Translations under genes and position numbers: made by a program
NCBI GenBank assembly: GCA_038062295.1
Contig: JBBTXL010000001.1
Location: 1-19,476 of the forward strand
DNA: 19,476 nucleotides
DNA from: JBBTXL01 sp038062295
Lineage (GTDB): Bacteria > Patescibacteriota > Minisyncoccia > GWC2-36-17 > WO2-46-25
Direction: 5' to 3'
Notes under the pieces: model-generated
Seen by the model: the letters and a program-made list of their open reading frames with translations, nothing else
What the model was told of the DNA's origin: nothing
The model's database searches: none
In this document: piece by piece, positions 4,931-12,785 of the stretch
Position numbering within the stretch: position 1 is the stretch's first letter
Layout: every line of letters begins with the position of its first letter

Positions 4931-7729
4931 ATGGCGAAAGGGGATATCTTTCAACACGGGAAAATAGTTATCACGGGCGCGCGGGTGCACAACCTCAAGA
5001 ACATCAAACTTGAGTTGCCGCGCAATAAGCTTATCGTTATTACGGTGCTTTCCGGCTCCGGCAAATCGTCGCTTGCGTTCGATACGCTGTATGCCGAAGG
5101 CCAGCGGCGGTATGTGGAATCGCTCTCGTCCTACGCCCGCCAGTTCTTGGGGCTCATGGACAAGCCCGACGTGGACAATATTGAAGGGCTTTCTCCCGCC
5201 ATTTCCATAGACCAAAAGAGCGTGTCGGCAAATCCACGTTCCACGGTCGGCACTATCACGGAAATTTATGACTATCTTCGTTTGCTGTTCGCGCGCATCG
5301 GGCACCCGCACTGTCCCAATTGCGGCAAGTCCATCGCACGGCAAACGGCGACGCAGATCGTTGACCGGATCCTGGCGCTCAAAAGCGGAGCAGAGGTGAA
5401 TGTCCTTGCGCCGCTCGTGCGGGACAAAAAAGGAGAGCATCAGCATATCTTCGCGCACATTGCCCGCGCGGGATACGCGCGCGTGCGCGTGGACGGGGAA
5501 ATGTTGTTATTGGAAGATGCCACGGGGTTGCGGCTGGATAAAAATAAAAAGCACGGTATCGAGGCCGTCATTGACCGCCTCGTGATTGAGGCGCGCATGG
5601 ACCGCGCGCGGCTTGCCGATTCCGTAGAAACCGCGCTGCGCATCGGGGAAGGACTTATGGTGGTTTCGGTTCCCGCGGAGCCGGACATATTATTTTCGGA
5701 ACTGTTTGCCTGTTCCGCATGTAATATTTCTATCTCCGAGATAGAACCCCGCAGTTTTTCTTTCAACAGTCCGCATGGCGCGTGCGAGGCCTGTTCCGGT
5801 CTGGGGAAGAAAATGAAAGTTGACCCGCAGCTTTTGATTCCCAACCCACGCTTAAGCATCGCTGAAGGAGCCATCTCGTTCTTACAGCCGGGAAGTTACG
5901 GGTGGGGGTGGTTGGCGGTGGAAGACGCCGCGCGCGACATCGGGTTTTCGCTTCGCACGCCGATCAAAGATATGCCCAAAGATGCGGTGCATGCACTATT
6001 GTACGGCACAGGAGCATTCGAGGGCGTCGCAAATAATCTTGAACGGCGATGGCGCGAGACCGACTCGGACTGGATACGCGGAGAAATAGAAAAGTACATG
6101 GTAGTGCACCGCTGTACCGTGTGTGAGGGGAGGCGTCTGAAAAAAGAAATGTTGGCGGTGCTGTTTTCGGGGAAAAACATTGCCGAAGTTTCTGCGTTCT
6201 CCATTGCCGAGTGCCGGAAGTTCTTTACAGCGGTAACATTGACGAACAAAGAGCAGGCGATCGCCGCGCAGGTCATCAAAGAGATTGCAAACCGGCTGCA
6301 GTTTTTGGAAGATGTTGGGTTGAGTTATTTATCGCTCGATCGTGAGTCCGAAACGCTGTCGGGCGGCGAAGCCCAGCGCATCCGTTTGGCGACCCAGATC
6401 GGCTCGCGGCTGGTGGGGGTGTTGTATATTTTGGATGAGCCGTCCATCGGGCTCCATCCGCGCGACAGCGCGCGGCTCATTAAGACGCTCAAAGACCTGC
6501 GCGACCTCGGGAATACGGTCATCGTGGTGGAGCACGATAAGGATACGATGCGTGCGGCGGACTGGCTGGTGGAGATCGGCCCCGGCGCGGGCAAGGACGG
6601 CGGAACCATTGTGTTTACCGGTACGCCCGCCGAGATGCTGCGCTCAAAAAGCGTTACCGGGTTGTATCTTTCGGGGAAAAAAGACGCGGCGCGCGAAAGC
6701 ATCACCATCAAGACCGCTGTGGAGAAGGAACGGGATGGGAAATATTTGGAGATAAAAAAGGCGGCGGAAAATAACCTCAAGAACATCACAGTGCGCATCC
6801 CGCTTTCACGCATGGTATGCATCACCGGCGTGTCCGGCTCGGGCAAGAGCACGCTCATGGACGATATTCTGGCTCGCTCGCTCGCGCACAAATTCTATCA
6901 GGCAAAAGAAAAGCCGGGACAGCACGAGGCGGTCACGGGAACGGAGCATATCAACAAAGTGATCCATATCGACCAGTCACCCATCGGGCGCACGCCGCGT
7001 TCCAACCCCGCAACGTACACCGGCGCGTTTACGGTGGTGCGCGACCTGTTCGCGCAGACGCAGGAGGCCAAGATCCGCGGCTACAAGCCGGGGCGGTTCA
7101 GTTTCAACGTCAAAGGCGGGCGATGCGAGGTATGTGAAGGGCAGGGGCAGAAAAAGATAGAGATGCATTTCCTACCGGACATTTATGTTGAGTGTGAGGA
7201 ATGCCACGGCACGCGGTTCAATAAAGAGGCACTCGAGGTAGAGTTTAAGGGAAGGAATATTGCGCAGGTGCTTGACATGAGCATCGGTGAAGCACTCCCG
7301 TTTTTCAAAGACATTCCGCAGCTCAAAAGCATCTTGGCGACGCTCGTGGAAGTGGGGCTTTCCTATGTGAAGCTCGGACAGCCCGCAACGACGCTGTCGG
7401 GCGGCGAAGCCCAGCGCATCAAGCTTGCCGACGAGTTGTCGCGTCGCGCAACCGGCGCGACGCTCTACATCCTGGATGAGCCGACGACGGGTTTGCATTG
7501 CGATGATGTTGCAAAGCTTCTGGTGGTGTTGCGGCGGCTCGTCAACAAGGGGAACACGGTGCTGGTGGTGGAGCACAATCTTGACGTCATTGTCGCAAGC
7601 GACTGGGTCATAGATCTTGGCCCCGAGGGCGGCGACAAAGGCGGAGAACTGGTTGCGGAGGGTGCCCCCCGCGATATTGTGCGCGTGAAGCAAAGTTATA
7701 CAGGACAGTTTTTGAAGGGTATGGTATAG
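4931..7729 (+). CDS. uvrA: Excinuclease ABC subunit A
   Basis: UvrA is the damage-sensing ATPase of nucleotide excision repair; it loads UvrB at lesions. The product has 932 residues, close to the usual 940. I chose ATG 4931, giving MAKGDIFQHGKIVITGARVH, because the upstream TTG at 4919 overlaps the -10 box. ABC signatures LSGGEAQRI occur near residues 476 and 822, each followed by a Walker B (YILDEPSIGLH and YILDEPTTGLH). Zinc-binding pairs include CPNCG, CSAC with CEAC, and CEVCEG with CEECHG. The second Walker A is canonical (GVSGSGKS, residues 633-640). The first reads VLSGSGKS at residues 39-46: the first glycine is Val39. The rest of the protein looks fully conserved, so it is probably functional. 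The next gene starts 7 bases after the stop. Confidence 0.97.
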   Translation: MAKGDIFQHGKIVITGARVHNLKNIKLELPRNKLIVITVLSGSGKSSLAFDTLYAEGQRRYVESLSSYARQFLGLMDKPDVDNIEGLSPAISIDQKSVSANPRSTVGTITEIYDYLRLLFARIGHPHCPNCGKSIARQTATQIVDRILALKSGAEVNVLAPLVRDKKGEHQHIFAHIARAGYARVRVDGEMLLLEDATGLRLDKNKKHGIEAVIDRLVIEARMDRARLADSVETALRIGEGLMVVSVPAEPDILFSELFACSACNISISEIEPRSFSFNSPHGACEACSGLGKKMKVDPQLLIPNPRLSIAEGAISFLQPGSYGWGWLAVEDAARDIGFSLRTPIKDMPKDAVHALLYGTGAFEGVANNLERRWRETDSDWIRGEIEKYMVVHRCTVCEGRRLKKEMLAVLFSGKNIAEVSAFSIAECRKFFTAVTLTNKEQAIAAQVIKEIANRLQFLEDVGLSYLSLDRESETLSGGEAQRIRLATQIGSRLVGVLYILDEPSIGLHPRDSARLIKTLKDLRDLGNTVIVVEHDKDTMRAADWLVEIGPGAGKDGGTIVFTGTPAEMLRSKSVTGLYLSGKKDAARESITIKTAVEKERDGKYLEIKKAAENNLKNITVRIPLSRMVCITGVSGSGKSTLMDDILARSLAHKFYQAKEKPGQHEAVTGTEHINKVIHIDQSPIGRTPRSNPATYTGAFTVVRDLFAQTQEAKIRGYKPGRFSFNVKGGRCEVCEGQGQKKIEMHFLPDIYVECEECHGTRFNKEALEVEFKGRNIAQVLDMSIGEALPFFKDIPQLKSILATLVEVGLSYVKLGQPATTLSGGEAQRIKLADELSRRATGATLYILDEPTTGLHCDDVAKLLVVLRRLVNKGNTVLVVEHNLDVIVASDWVIDLGPEGGDKGGELVAEGAPRDIVRVKQSYTGQFLKGMV

Positions 7730-7730
7730 T
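7702..7730 (+). promoter_or_regulatory. Promoter overlapping the uvrA stop, leaderless start of the next gene
   Basis: AGGACA (7702-7707), a 17-base spacer and TATAGT (7725-7730) preceded by TGG form a promoter with an extended -10. The uvrA stop codon lies inside the -10 box. Exactly six bases separate the -10 from the ATG at 7737, so the predicted start is at the ATG itself. Confidence 0.55.
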
Positions 7731-7736
7731 TTATAT

Positions 7737-8294
7737 ATGGAGCGGCGGCATTTTCTTATTATTCTCATCGTTTTCCTTGCGGCGCTGGTCGTTGCGGGGG
7801 TGTATGCTATTGTCGCGCTGAATAGAAAAGCGAGCGTTCCTCCGTCGGCGCTGCAGCACCCTGGAGTGGCGCAACAGGCAAAGTATGCCAAGGGGAGTAT
7901 TGGCTTTTTTTATCCGAGCGCCTGGATCACCAACGATATTCCGGCGTCCGGTGACCTTATTTCGGTGCAGTTGATGAGTCCGGAGGATACCATCGTGTTT
8001 GTTGCATCCTCCGACATGAAGCTGAACGATTACAAAGTGGACGGCACGCTCACATCTGAAAAAGAAGTGACGATCGGTGGCGTGACGGGGAAAGAACGGG
8101 TGTGGGAAAATGGAAAATCACAGACTGTTGTTTTCCGCGCGGACAATCTGAAATTTCAGGACCGGTTCTTCCGTCTGGAATTATTCACCGTCCAAAGCCG
8201 TAAAGTGAAGGCGGAACGATACTGGCGCGACATTCTTACAACGGTGAAGTTTTCGGAAACGGTACAGGGGACGATCGAGGCAAATCCACAGTAG
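7737..8294 (+). CDS. Membrane-anchored extracytoplasmic protein, possibly PsbP-like
   Basis: The 185-residue protein has one N-terminal hydrophobic anchor (residues about 6-27, after the basic MERRH) and a soluble, mixed beta-rich domain expected outside the membrane. The domain opens YAKGSIGFFYPSAW, which resembles the start of PsbP-like or similar small extracytoplasmic domains (FxxPxxW motif). It ends in W-R-D-I-L-T-T-V-K-F, typical of the last helix and strand of such folds. This assignment is tentative. No enzyme motif is visible. It begins the transcription unit that runs through the exonuclease VII genes, with 2 bases between its stop and xseA. Confidence 0.85.
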   Translation: MERRHFLIILIVFLAALVVAGVYAIVALNRKASVPPSALQHPGVAQQAKYAKGSIGFFYPSAWITNDIPASGDLISVQLMSPEDTIVFVASSDMKLNDYKVDGTLTSEKEVTIGGVTGKERVWENGKSQTVVFRADNLKFQDRFFRLELFTVQSRKVKAERYWRDILTTVKFSETVQGTIEANPQ

Positions 8295-8296
8295 TA

Positions 8297-9469
8297 ATGG
8301 TCAATCTTAAAATATTTTCTGTGGCGGAGTATGTGGAGCATCTCAACGATGCTCTTTTCGCTTATGACGCGGTGGTGGAAGGGGAGATCGCGGAGTACAA
8401 AATAAATCAGGGAAAGTGGATCTTTTTCAAATTGAAAGATGAAGGGGCAGTATTGGAGTGTTTTAGTACTGTCTACAAGTTAAAGATCCCGCTGGAGGAC
8501 GGCATGCGGGTGCGGCTGTACGGCAGGCCAGGGATCTATGCAAAAAGCGGCAAATTCAGCATGACGGTGGATTGGGTGGAACCGGCGGGTGAGGGTGCGC
8601 TCAAACGGGCGTATGAACTTTTGAAACAGGAACTCGCGAAAGAAGGTTTGTTTGCGCCAGAACGCAAGCGCACCCTGCCGGAATTTCCGCGCCGCATCGG
8701 GCTTGTCGCGTCGCGCGAGTCGGCCGCGTACGGCGATTTTGTGAAAGTGCTGCGCGAGCGGTTTGGCGGCATAGAAATTTATTTTCACCATACACAAGTG
8801 CAGGGAAACGATGCGGTCAAAAGTGTCGTGGACGCATTTTCATATTTTACGGAGCACCAGAAAAAACTTTCCCTGGATCTGCTGGTACTTATTCGCGGCG
8901 GCGGGTCGTGGGAAGACCTTGCCGCGTTCAACTCGCGCGAGGTGGCATACGCGGTGTTTGGCGCGCCCGTGCCGGTGGTGTGCGGCGTGGGGCATGAGCA
9001 GGACGAAACCATCGCAGATTTTGTCGCTGATGTGCGCGCGTCCACGCCGTCCAACGCAGCCGAGCTCATTGTGCCGCATCGGGCGGATGTGGCCGAGCGT
9101 ATCGCCGCGCGCGCACGCACAATGGACACCGCGCTTTCCGCTGCGCTGGCGGACGCGGCTGCGGGAGTTGATGCGCGTGTTGCAGAGCTTGACGGAATGA
9201 TGCATGAACGCTCACATCGGTTCCATACCCTTGAGCAGCGGCTACTGTTTCGGTTGCGGTTTTTTTCCGAGCGCATTATAATGCACCAGTCAAACACCGA
9301 CGGTTTTACGCGGCTTATCAAAAGTTTCAGCCCCATGGCGGTTTTGGAACGCGGATATGCCATTGTGCGTAAAAACCGTACCATTATTAAAAGCGTGCGC
9401 GATGTAAAGCCGAGAGACCGTATCGAGATGCGGCTTAAAGACGGCGAAATAAGCGCGGAGGTCGTATGA
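8297..9469 (+). CDS. xseA: Exodeoxyribonuclease VII large subunit
   Basis: XseA is the catalytic subunit of exonuclease VII, which degrades single-stranded DNA from both ends to short oligonucleotides in repair and recombination. The 390-residue protein has an N-terminal OB-fold (residues about 5-95), the linker motif LFAPERKRTLPEFPRRIGLV (118-137), VQG at 168-170, and the catalytic region RGGGSWEDLAAFNSREVA (200-217) with GHEQDETIADFVADVRASTP (232-251). A long helical C-terminus follows and ends in an ERGYAIV strand motif. It is somewhat shorter than the 456-residue E. coli protein, mostly in the coiled-coil part. Its last four bases overlap the xseB start (ATGA). Confidence 0.95.
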   Translation: MVNLKIFSVAEYVEHLNDALFAYDAVVEGEIAEYKINQGKWIFFKLKDEGAVLECFSTVYKLKIPLEDGMRVRLYGRPGIYAKSGKFSMTVDWVEPAGEGALKRAYELLKQELAKEGLFAPERKRTLPEFPRRIGLVASRESAAYGDFVKVLRERFGGIEIYFHHTQVQGNDAVKSVVDAFSYFTEHQKKLSLDLLVLIRGGGSWEDLAAFNSREVAYAVFGAPVPVVCGVGHEQDETIADFVADVRASTPSNAAELIVPHRADVAERIAARARTMDTALSAALADAAAGVDARVAELDGMMHERSHRFHTLEQRLLFRLRFFSERIIMHQSNTDGFTRLIKSFSPMAVLERGYAIVRKNRTIIKSVRDVKPRDRIEMRLKDGEISAEVV

Positions 9470-9675
9470 GCACAAAAAAGGGTTTTGATTTTGCACAATC
9501 GTATAAGCGGCTGGAAGAGATCACCAACCAATTTGAGCGGGGGAATTTGCCGTTGGAGGACGGTTTGAAAAAGTTTGAGGAAGGGCTTGCGCTCGCGAAA
9601 GAATGCAAAGAGTATCTGAAACAGGTTGAAAACAAGATCATTGAGATCAAGAAGAAATTTGATGTGAAAGAGTAA
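9466..9675 (+). CDS. xseB: Exodeoxyribonuclease VII small subunit
   Basis: The 69-residue XseB binds the coiled-coil stalk of XseA and is needed for exonuclease VII activity. The sequence shows the family pattern F-x-x-x-Y-K-R-L-E-E-I near residues 6-18, then FERGNLPLEDGLKKFEEGLA (24-43) and a final helix. The start ATG overlaps the xseA stop as ATGA, and GGAGG lies 4 bases upstream within xseA, so translation is coupled. This gives equal coverage of both subunits. Confidence 0.95.
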   Translation: MSTKKGFDFAQSYKRLEEITNQFERGNLPLEDGLKKFEEGLALAKECKEYLKQVENKIIEIKKKFDVKE

Positions 9676-9676
9676 T

Positions 9677-10294
9677 ATGGATCAAATTGTATTAGATTTA
9701 GAAACCCAGCACGAATTCTCGGAAGTGGGCGGCAGGGAGTATCCGCACTTGCTGAAAGTATCGCTGGTTGGCGTGTATTCGTACGCGCGCGCCGCATTTT
9801 TGGCATTTGAAGAAAAAGACATTCCGGAGCTTGAAAAATTGCTGTCGGAAACGGACCTGCTCATCGGTTTCAATACCAAGCATTTTGACTATGCCGTGTT
9901 GCAGCCGTATCTCAAGAGCCTTGACCTCAAAAAGATCCCCGCGTGTGACATTATGGAGGATGTGGCGAATGTTCTCGGGCATCGGTTGTCGCTTGAAAGC
10001 ATTGCGCAGGCGACCCTGGGTACGGGGAAAAGTGGCCACGGACTTGATGCTATCCGCTATTTTCGCGAGGGGAACATGGAAGCGCTGAAAAAGTATTGTT
10101 TGGACGACGTGCGCATTACGCGCGATATTTTTGAATACGGCAAACAAAACGGCAAGATACTCTATACTTCAAAATACCGCGCCGAGTCGCTCTCGGCGCC
10201 GGTGAGCTGGAAGAAGTTGGGAGCAGTGCGCGAATCTGTCCCGGAAGCGGTGCCGGCGGCAAAGTCGGAACAGGGGAATTACTCACTGTTTTAA
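9677..10294 (+). CDS. DEDD-family (RNase H-like) 3'-5' exonuclease
   Basis: The 205-residue protein carries the acidic motifs of DEDDy exonucleases: Asp7 and Glu9 in LDLET (motif I), Asp71 in LIGFNTKHFDYAVL (motif II), and Tyr140 and Asp144 in YCLDDV (motif III). It is a single-domain enzyme resembling the YprB/PolB-related ribonuclease-H-like family, not a proofreading subunit attached to a polymerase. The C-terminal 45 residues look like a disordered Pro/Ala-rich tail ending NYSLF. It lies one base after xseB and its stop overlaps the next start (TAATG), so it probably acts with exonuclease VII in DNA end processing. The exact substrate (DNA or RNA) is not determined by sequence. Confidence 0.85.
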   Translation: MDQIVLDLETQHEFSEVGGREYPHLLKVSLVGVYSYARAAFLAFEEKDIPELEKLLSETDLLIGFNTKHFDYAVLQPYLKSLDLKKIPACDIMEDVANVLGHRLSLESIAQATLGTGKSGHGLDAIRYFREGNMEALKKYCLDDVRITRDIFEYGKQNGKILYTSKYRAESLSAPVSWKKLGAVRESVPEAVPAAKSEQGNYSLF

Positions 10295-11475
10295 TGAAAC
10301 TCATCTATCTCGATTACGCCGCAACGACTCCCATGGATCCCGCCGTGCTTGCGGCGATGACGCCGTACTTTTCGGAACAGTTCGGCAATCCGTCGTCGGT
10401 GCATGCATTCGGGCAAGATGCGCAGCGGGCGGTGGACGACACGCGAAAGCAAATCGCGGATGTTCTGGGGTGCGGCGCACAGGAAGTTGTTTTTACCGCT
10501 TCGGCGACGGAAGCAAATAACTGTGCGCTTGAAGGCGTGGTGCGGGCTTCTCAAAAAAACAGAACAGACGTTCTGCCGCATATGATCGTTTCTTCCATAG
10601 AACATGAGTCGGTTCTGGAAGTCGCCGGAAGTCTTGCAGTTCGGGGCGAAGCAGAAGTTTCGTATGCGCCGGTTTCTCGAGAGGGTGTTGTTGATGTTTT
10701 AGCGCTTGAGCGCATGCTGCGCCCGGAGACGCTTTTGGTGTCCGTCGGGCTTGCCAACAGTGAAACCGGTGTTATCCAGCCGATTGCGCCGATTGCGCAT
10801 GCTGTTTCGAATTTCAGAAAAAATTCAAAGCTGGGAGCGGGGTATCCGCTTCTGCACACCGATGCAGCGCAGGGAATATATTATCTGAAACCGCGATGCG
10901 CCGAACTGGGGGTGGATCTGTTGACCATGTCCGGACATAAAATATATGGTCCGAAAGGAATAGGGGCGCTGTATGTAAAGCGAGGAACGCCGCTCGCGCC
11001 GGTCATTGCCGGGTCGGGACAGGAGTACGGGAAACGTTCGGGAACAGAAAATGTTCCCGGTATTGTAGGCATGGGAGTCGCTGTTGCTATGGCATATCGT
11101 GAGCCGGAGAGCGCGCGGGATTCGGTTGCGCGGTTACGCGACCGTTTTGTGGAGAGTGTTTTTCGGGAGATTCCGGATGTGGCGCTCAACGGCAGCCGCG
11201 AACACCGTGTGCCGCACAACGCCAATATTTTATTTCACGGCATATCATCGGCCGATTGTATCATACTGCTTGACCGCGAAGGAGTTGCGGTGTCTGCGGG
11301 AACGGCGTGCCAGGCGAAAGCGGGGCGACCGTCGCATGTGCTTGCGGCAATGGGGTTGTCGGAGCGGGACGTGAAATCATCGGTTCGTTTTTCGATGGGT
11401 AAACAGACGACGGCAGAGGATATTGACCGAACGGTTTCGGTTTTAGTAAAATTGGTTCAGAAATTAAGATCATGA
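10294..11475 (+). CDS. Cysteine desulfurase, class V aminotransferase (NifS/IscS family)
   Basis: This PLP enzyme removes sulfur from cysteine as a protein-bound persulfide for Fe-S clusters or tRNA thiolation. The 393-residue protein opens YLDYAATTPMDPAV. His104 (SIEHESV) stacks on PLP, Asp189 and Gln193 lie in HTDAAQ, and Lys216 in SGHKIYGPKG forms the Schiff base. The catalytic cysteine is Cys339 in VSAGTACQAKAG. RSGTEN and the C-terminal SSVRFSMG are also present. All essential residues are intact. The compact lobe and catalytic loop fit NifS/IscS more than SufS. No iscU, mnmA or iscR lies nearby, so the acceptor is unknown; tRNA thiolation is a reasonable guess. Its stop overlaps the htrA-type start. 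Confidence 0.93.
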   Translation: MKLIYLDYAATTPMDPAVLAAMTPYFSEQFGNPSSVHAFGQDAQRAVDDTRKQIADVLGCGAQEVVFTASATEANNCALEGVVRASQKNRTDVLPHMIVSSIEHESVLEVAGSLAVRGEAEVSYAPVSREGVVDVLALERMLRPETLLVSVGLANSETGVIQPIAPIAHAVSNFRKNSKLGAGYPLLHTDAAQGIYYLKPRCAELGVDLLTMSGHKIYGPKGIGALYVKRGTPLAPVIAGSGQEYGKRSGTENVPGIVGMGVAVAMAYREPESARDSVARLRDRFVESVFREIPDVALNGSREHRVPHNANILFHGISSADCIILLDREGVAVSAGTACQAKAGRPSHVLAAMGLSERDVKSSVRFSMGKQTTAEDIDRTVSVLVKLVQKLRS

Positions 11476-12707
11476 ACCAAAATATCAAAACCATTCTCAT
11501 TGCTGCGGTTGTTTCGCTCGTCGTTACAGGACTCGCTGCCGCGGGAGTTGTCGCGGTGCTTATGGTGTCGGGCATTATTGATACGAACCGATTACCTGCG
11601 ACAAGCGTTATTCGCGAGATCGTAAAAGAGCCGGGGGTTCCGCAGATCGCGGAAAAATATATTCCTCAAACGACGCAGGAACAGATGATCGTGGATATCG
11701 TTGAGCAGTCGCAGGCGGCGGTCGTTTCCATCATCGCCACCAAAGATTTGCCGGTCATTCAGTACATCAACCCGTTCGAGCAGTTCGGGCTGCCCAACGA
11801 TTTTTGGGGCGGGTTTCAGATTCCGCAGCAGCAGGGGACGGAAAAACGAGAAGTGTCTTCGGGAACGGGATTTATCGTTTCATCCGACGGTCTTATTCTT
11901 ACCAATAAACATGTGGTGTCGGAAGAGGATGCGGAATTCACCGTGCTGTTCAATAATGGGAACAAAGTTCCGGCGCAGGTACTCGCGAAAGACCCGGTGC
12001 AGGATATCGCGCTCGTGAAGGTTGATGAAAAGAACCTCCCTACGCTCACGCTGGGAGACTCCGACAGCATTCAGACCGGCCAGACGGTCATTGCCATCGG
12101 CAATGCGCTGGGGGAGTTCCGCAACACGGTTTCCACCGGTGTCATCTCGGGGCTGCGCCGGACGGTTACCGCACAGGGCGGTGGAATAACGGAAACGCTT
12201 GACGACCTTATCCAGACGGATGCGGCCATCAACCCCGGGAACTCCGGCGGGCCGCTGTTGAATCTGTCGGGTATGGTGATCGGCATTAACACCGCCATGA
12301 CGCAGGCCGCACAAAACATCGGTTTTGCGCTCCCTATCAACAAAGCGAAAAAAGATATTGCACAGGTGCAAAAAACAGGAAAAATCAGTGTGCCGTTCCT
12401 GGGTGTACGGTATGTTATCATTGACAAAGACCTACAGACGAAAAACAATCTGCCGGTTGACTATGGCGCACTGGTGGCGCGCGGCCAAACGAGCATGGAT
12501 CTCGCCGTGACGCCCGGTTCCCCGGCGGACAAGGCGGGTGTCGTGGAGAACGACATCATCCTTGAGGCGAACGGGAAACGCATCACGAGCGATTATCCGC
12601 TTGCAAAAGCGATTCAGAACAGTGCCGTAGGGGATATACTTACGATGAAGGTTTTACACCAAGGAACGGAAAAAACAGTGCAAGCGACACTCGTCGAGCG
12701 GAAATAG
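11472..12707 (+). CDS. HtrA/DegP-type serine protease, membrane anchored
   Basis: This is an extracytoplasmic quality-control protease. The 411-residue protein has an N-terminal transmembrane anchor (residues about 8-34), a linker, a trypsin-like domain with the full triad His147 (TNKHVV), Asp178 (DPVQDIALVKV) and Ser258 (NPGNSGGPL), and one C-terminal PDZ domain (about 308-405, with VTPGSPADKAGVVENDIILEAN split across it). This single-PDZ, anchored layout matches DegS/HtrA-like proteins of Gram-positives and many CPR genomes. It overlaps the cysteine desulfurase stop by 4 bases (ATGA). I see no terminator directly after it. A degenerate relative lies 3.5 kb downstream. Confidence 0.93.
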   Translation: MNQNIKTILIAAVVSLVVTGLAAAGVVAVLMVSGIIDTNRLPATSVIREIVKEPGVPQIAEKYIPQTTQEQMIVDIVEQSQAAVVSIIATKDLPVIQYINPFEQFGLPNDFWGGFQIPQQQGTEKREVSSGTGFIVSSDGLILTNKHVVSEEDAEFTVLFNNGNKVPAQVLAKDPVQDIALVKVDEKNLPTLTLGDSDSIQTGQTVIAIGNALGEFRNTVSTGVISGLRRTVTAQGGGITETLDDLIQTDAAINPGNSGGPLLNLSGMVIGINTAMTQAAQNIGFALPINKAKKDIAQVQKTGKISVPFLGVRYVIIDKDLQTKNNLPVDYGALVARGQTSMDLAVTPGSPADKAGVVENDIILEANGKRITSDYPLAKAIQNSAVGDILTMKVLHQGTEKTVQATLVERK

Positions 12708-12738
12708 TGTTATGGTTTCGCACCTCCCGTTTTTGAAA

Positions 12739-12765
12739 TTAGCACTCTTGACTGTAGAGTGCTAA
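12739..12765. promoter_or_regulatory. CIRCE operator (HrcA binding site)
   Basis: TTAGCACTC, nine bases, then GAGTGCTAA is a perfect match to the CIRCE inverted repeat, the binding site of the heat-shock repressor HrcA. It overlaps the -35 of the clpB promoter, so HrcA binding would block RNA polymerase. An hrcA gene is not in the window. Confidence 0.97.
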
Positions 12766-12776
12766 TTTTATATCAT
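12748..12776 (+). promoter_or_regulatory. Heat-shock promoter of the ClpB-type gene
   Basis: TTGACT (12748-12753) sits in the CIRCE spacer, followed by 17 bases and TATCAT (12771-12776). Transcription would start near 12783, about three bases before the ATG at 12786, giving an essentially leaderless mRNA. Confidence 0.85.
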
Positions 12777-12785
12777 ACCAGTATT

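Noticed and set aside
4682..5458. 258-codon minus-strand frame antisense to the start of uvrA
   Set aside because: It is a shadow of the uvrA coding frame; GC-rich genes produce such long antisense frames. It covers two promoters and has no family features.
12759..12785. Upstream start for the ClpB-type gene
   Set aside because: It would lie inside the CIRCE operator and upstream of the predicted transcription start. ATG 12786 gives the normal family N-terminus.
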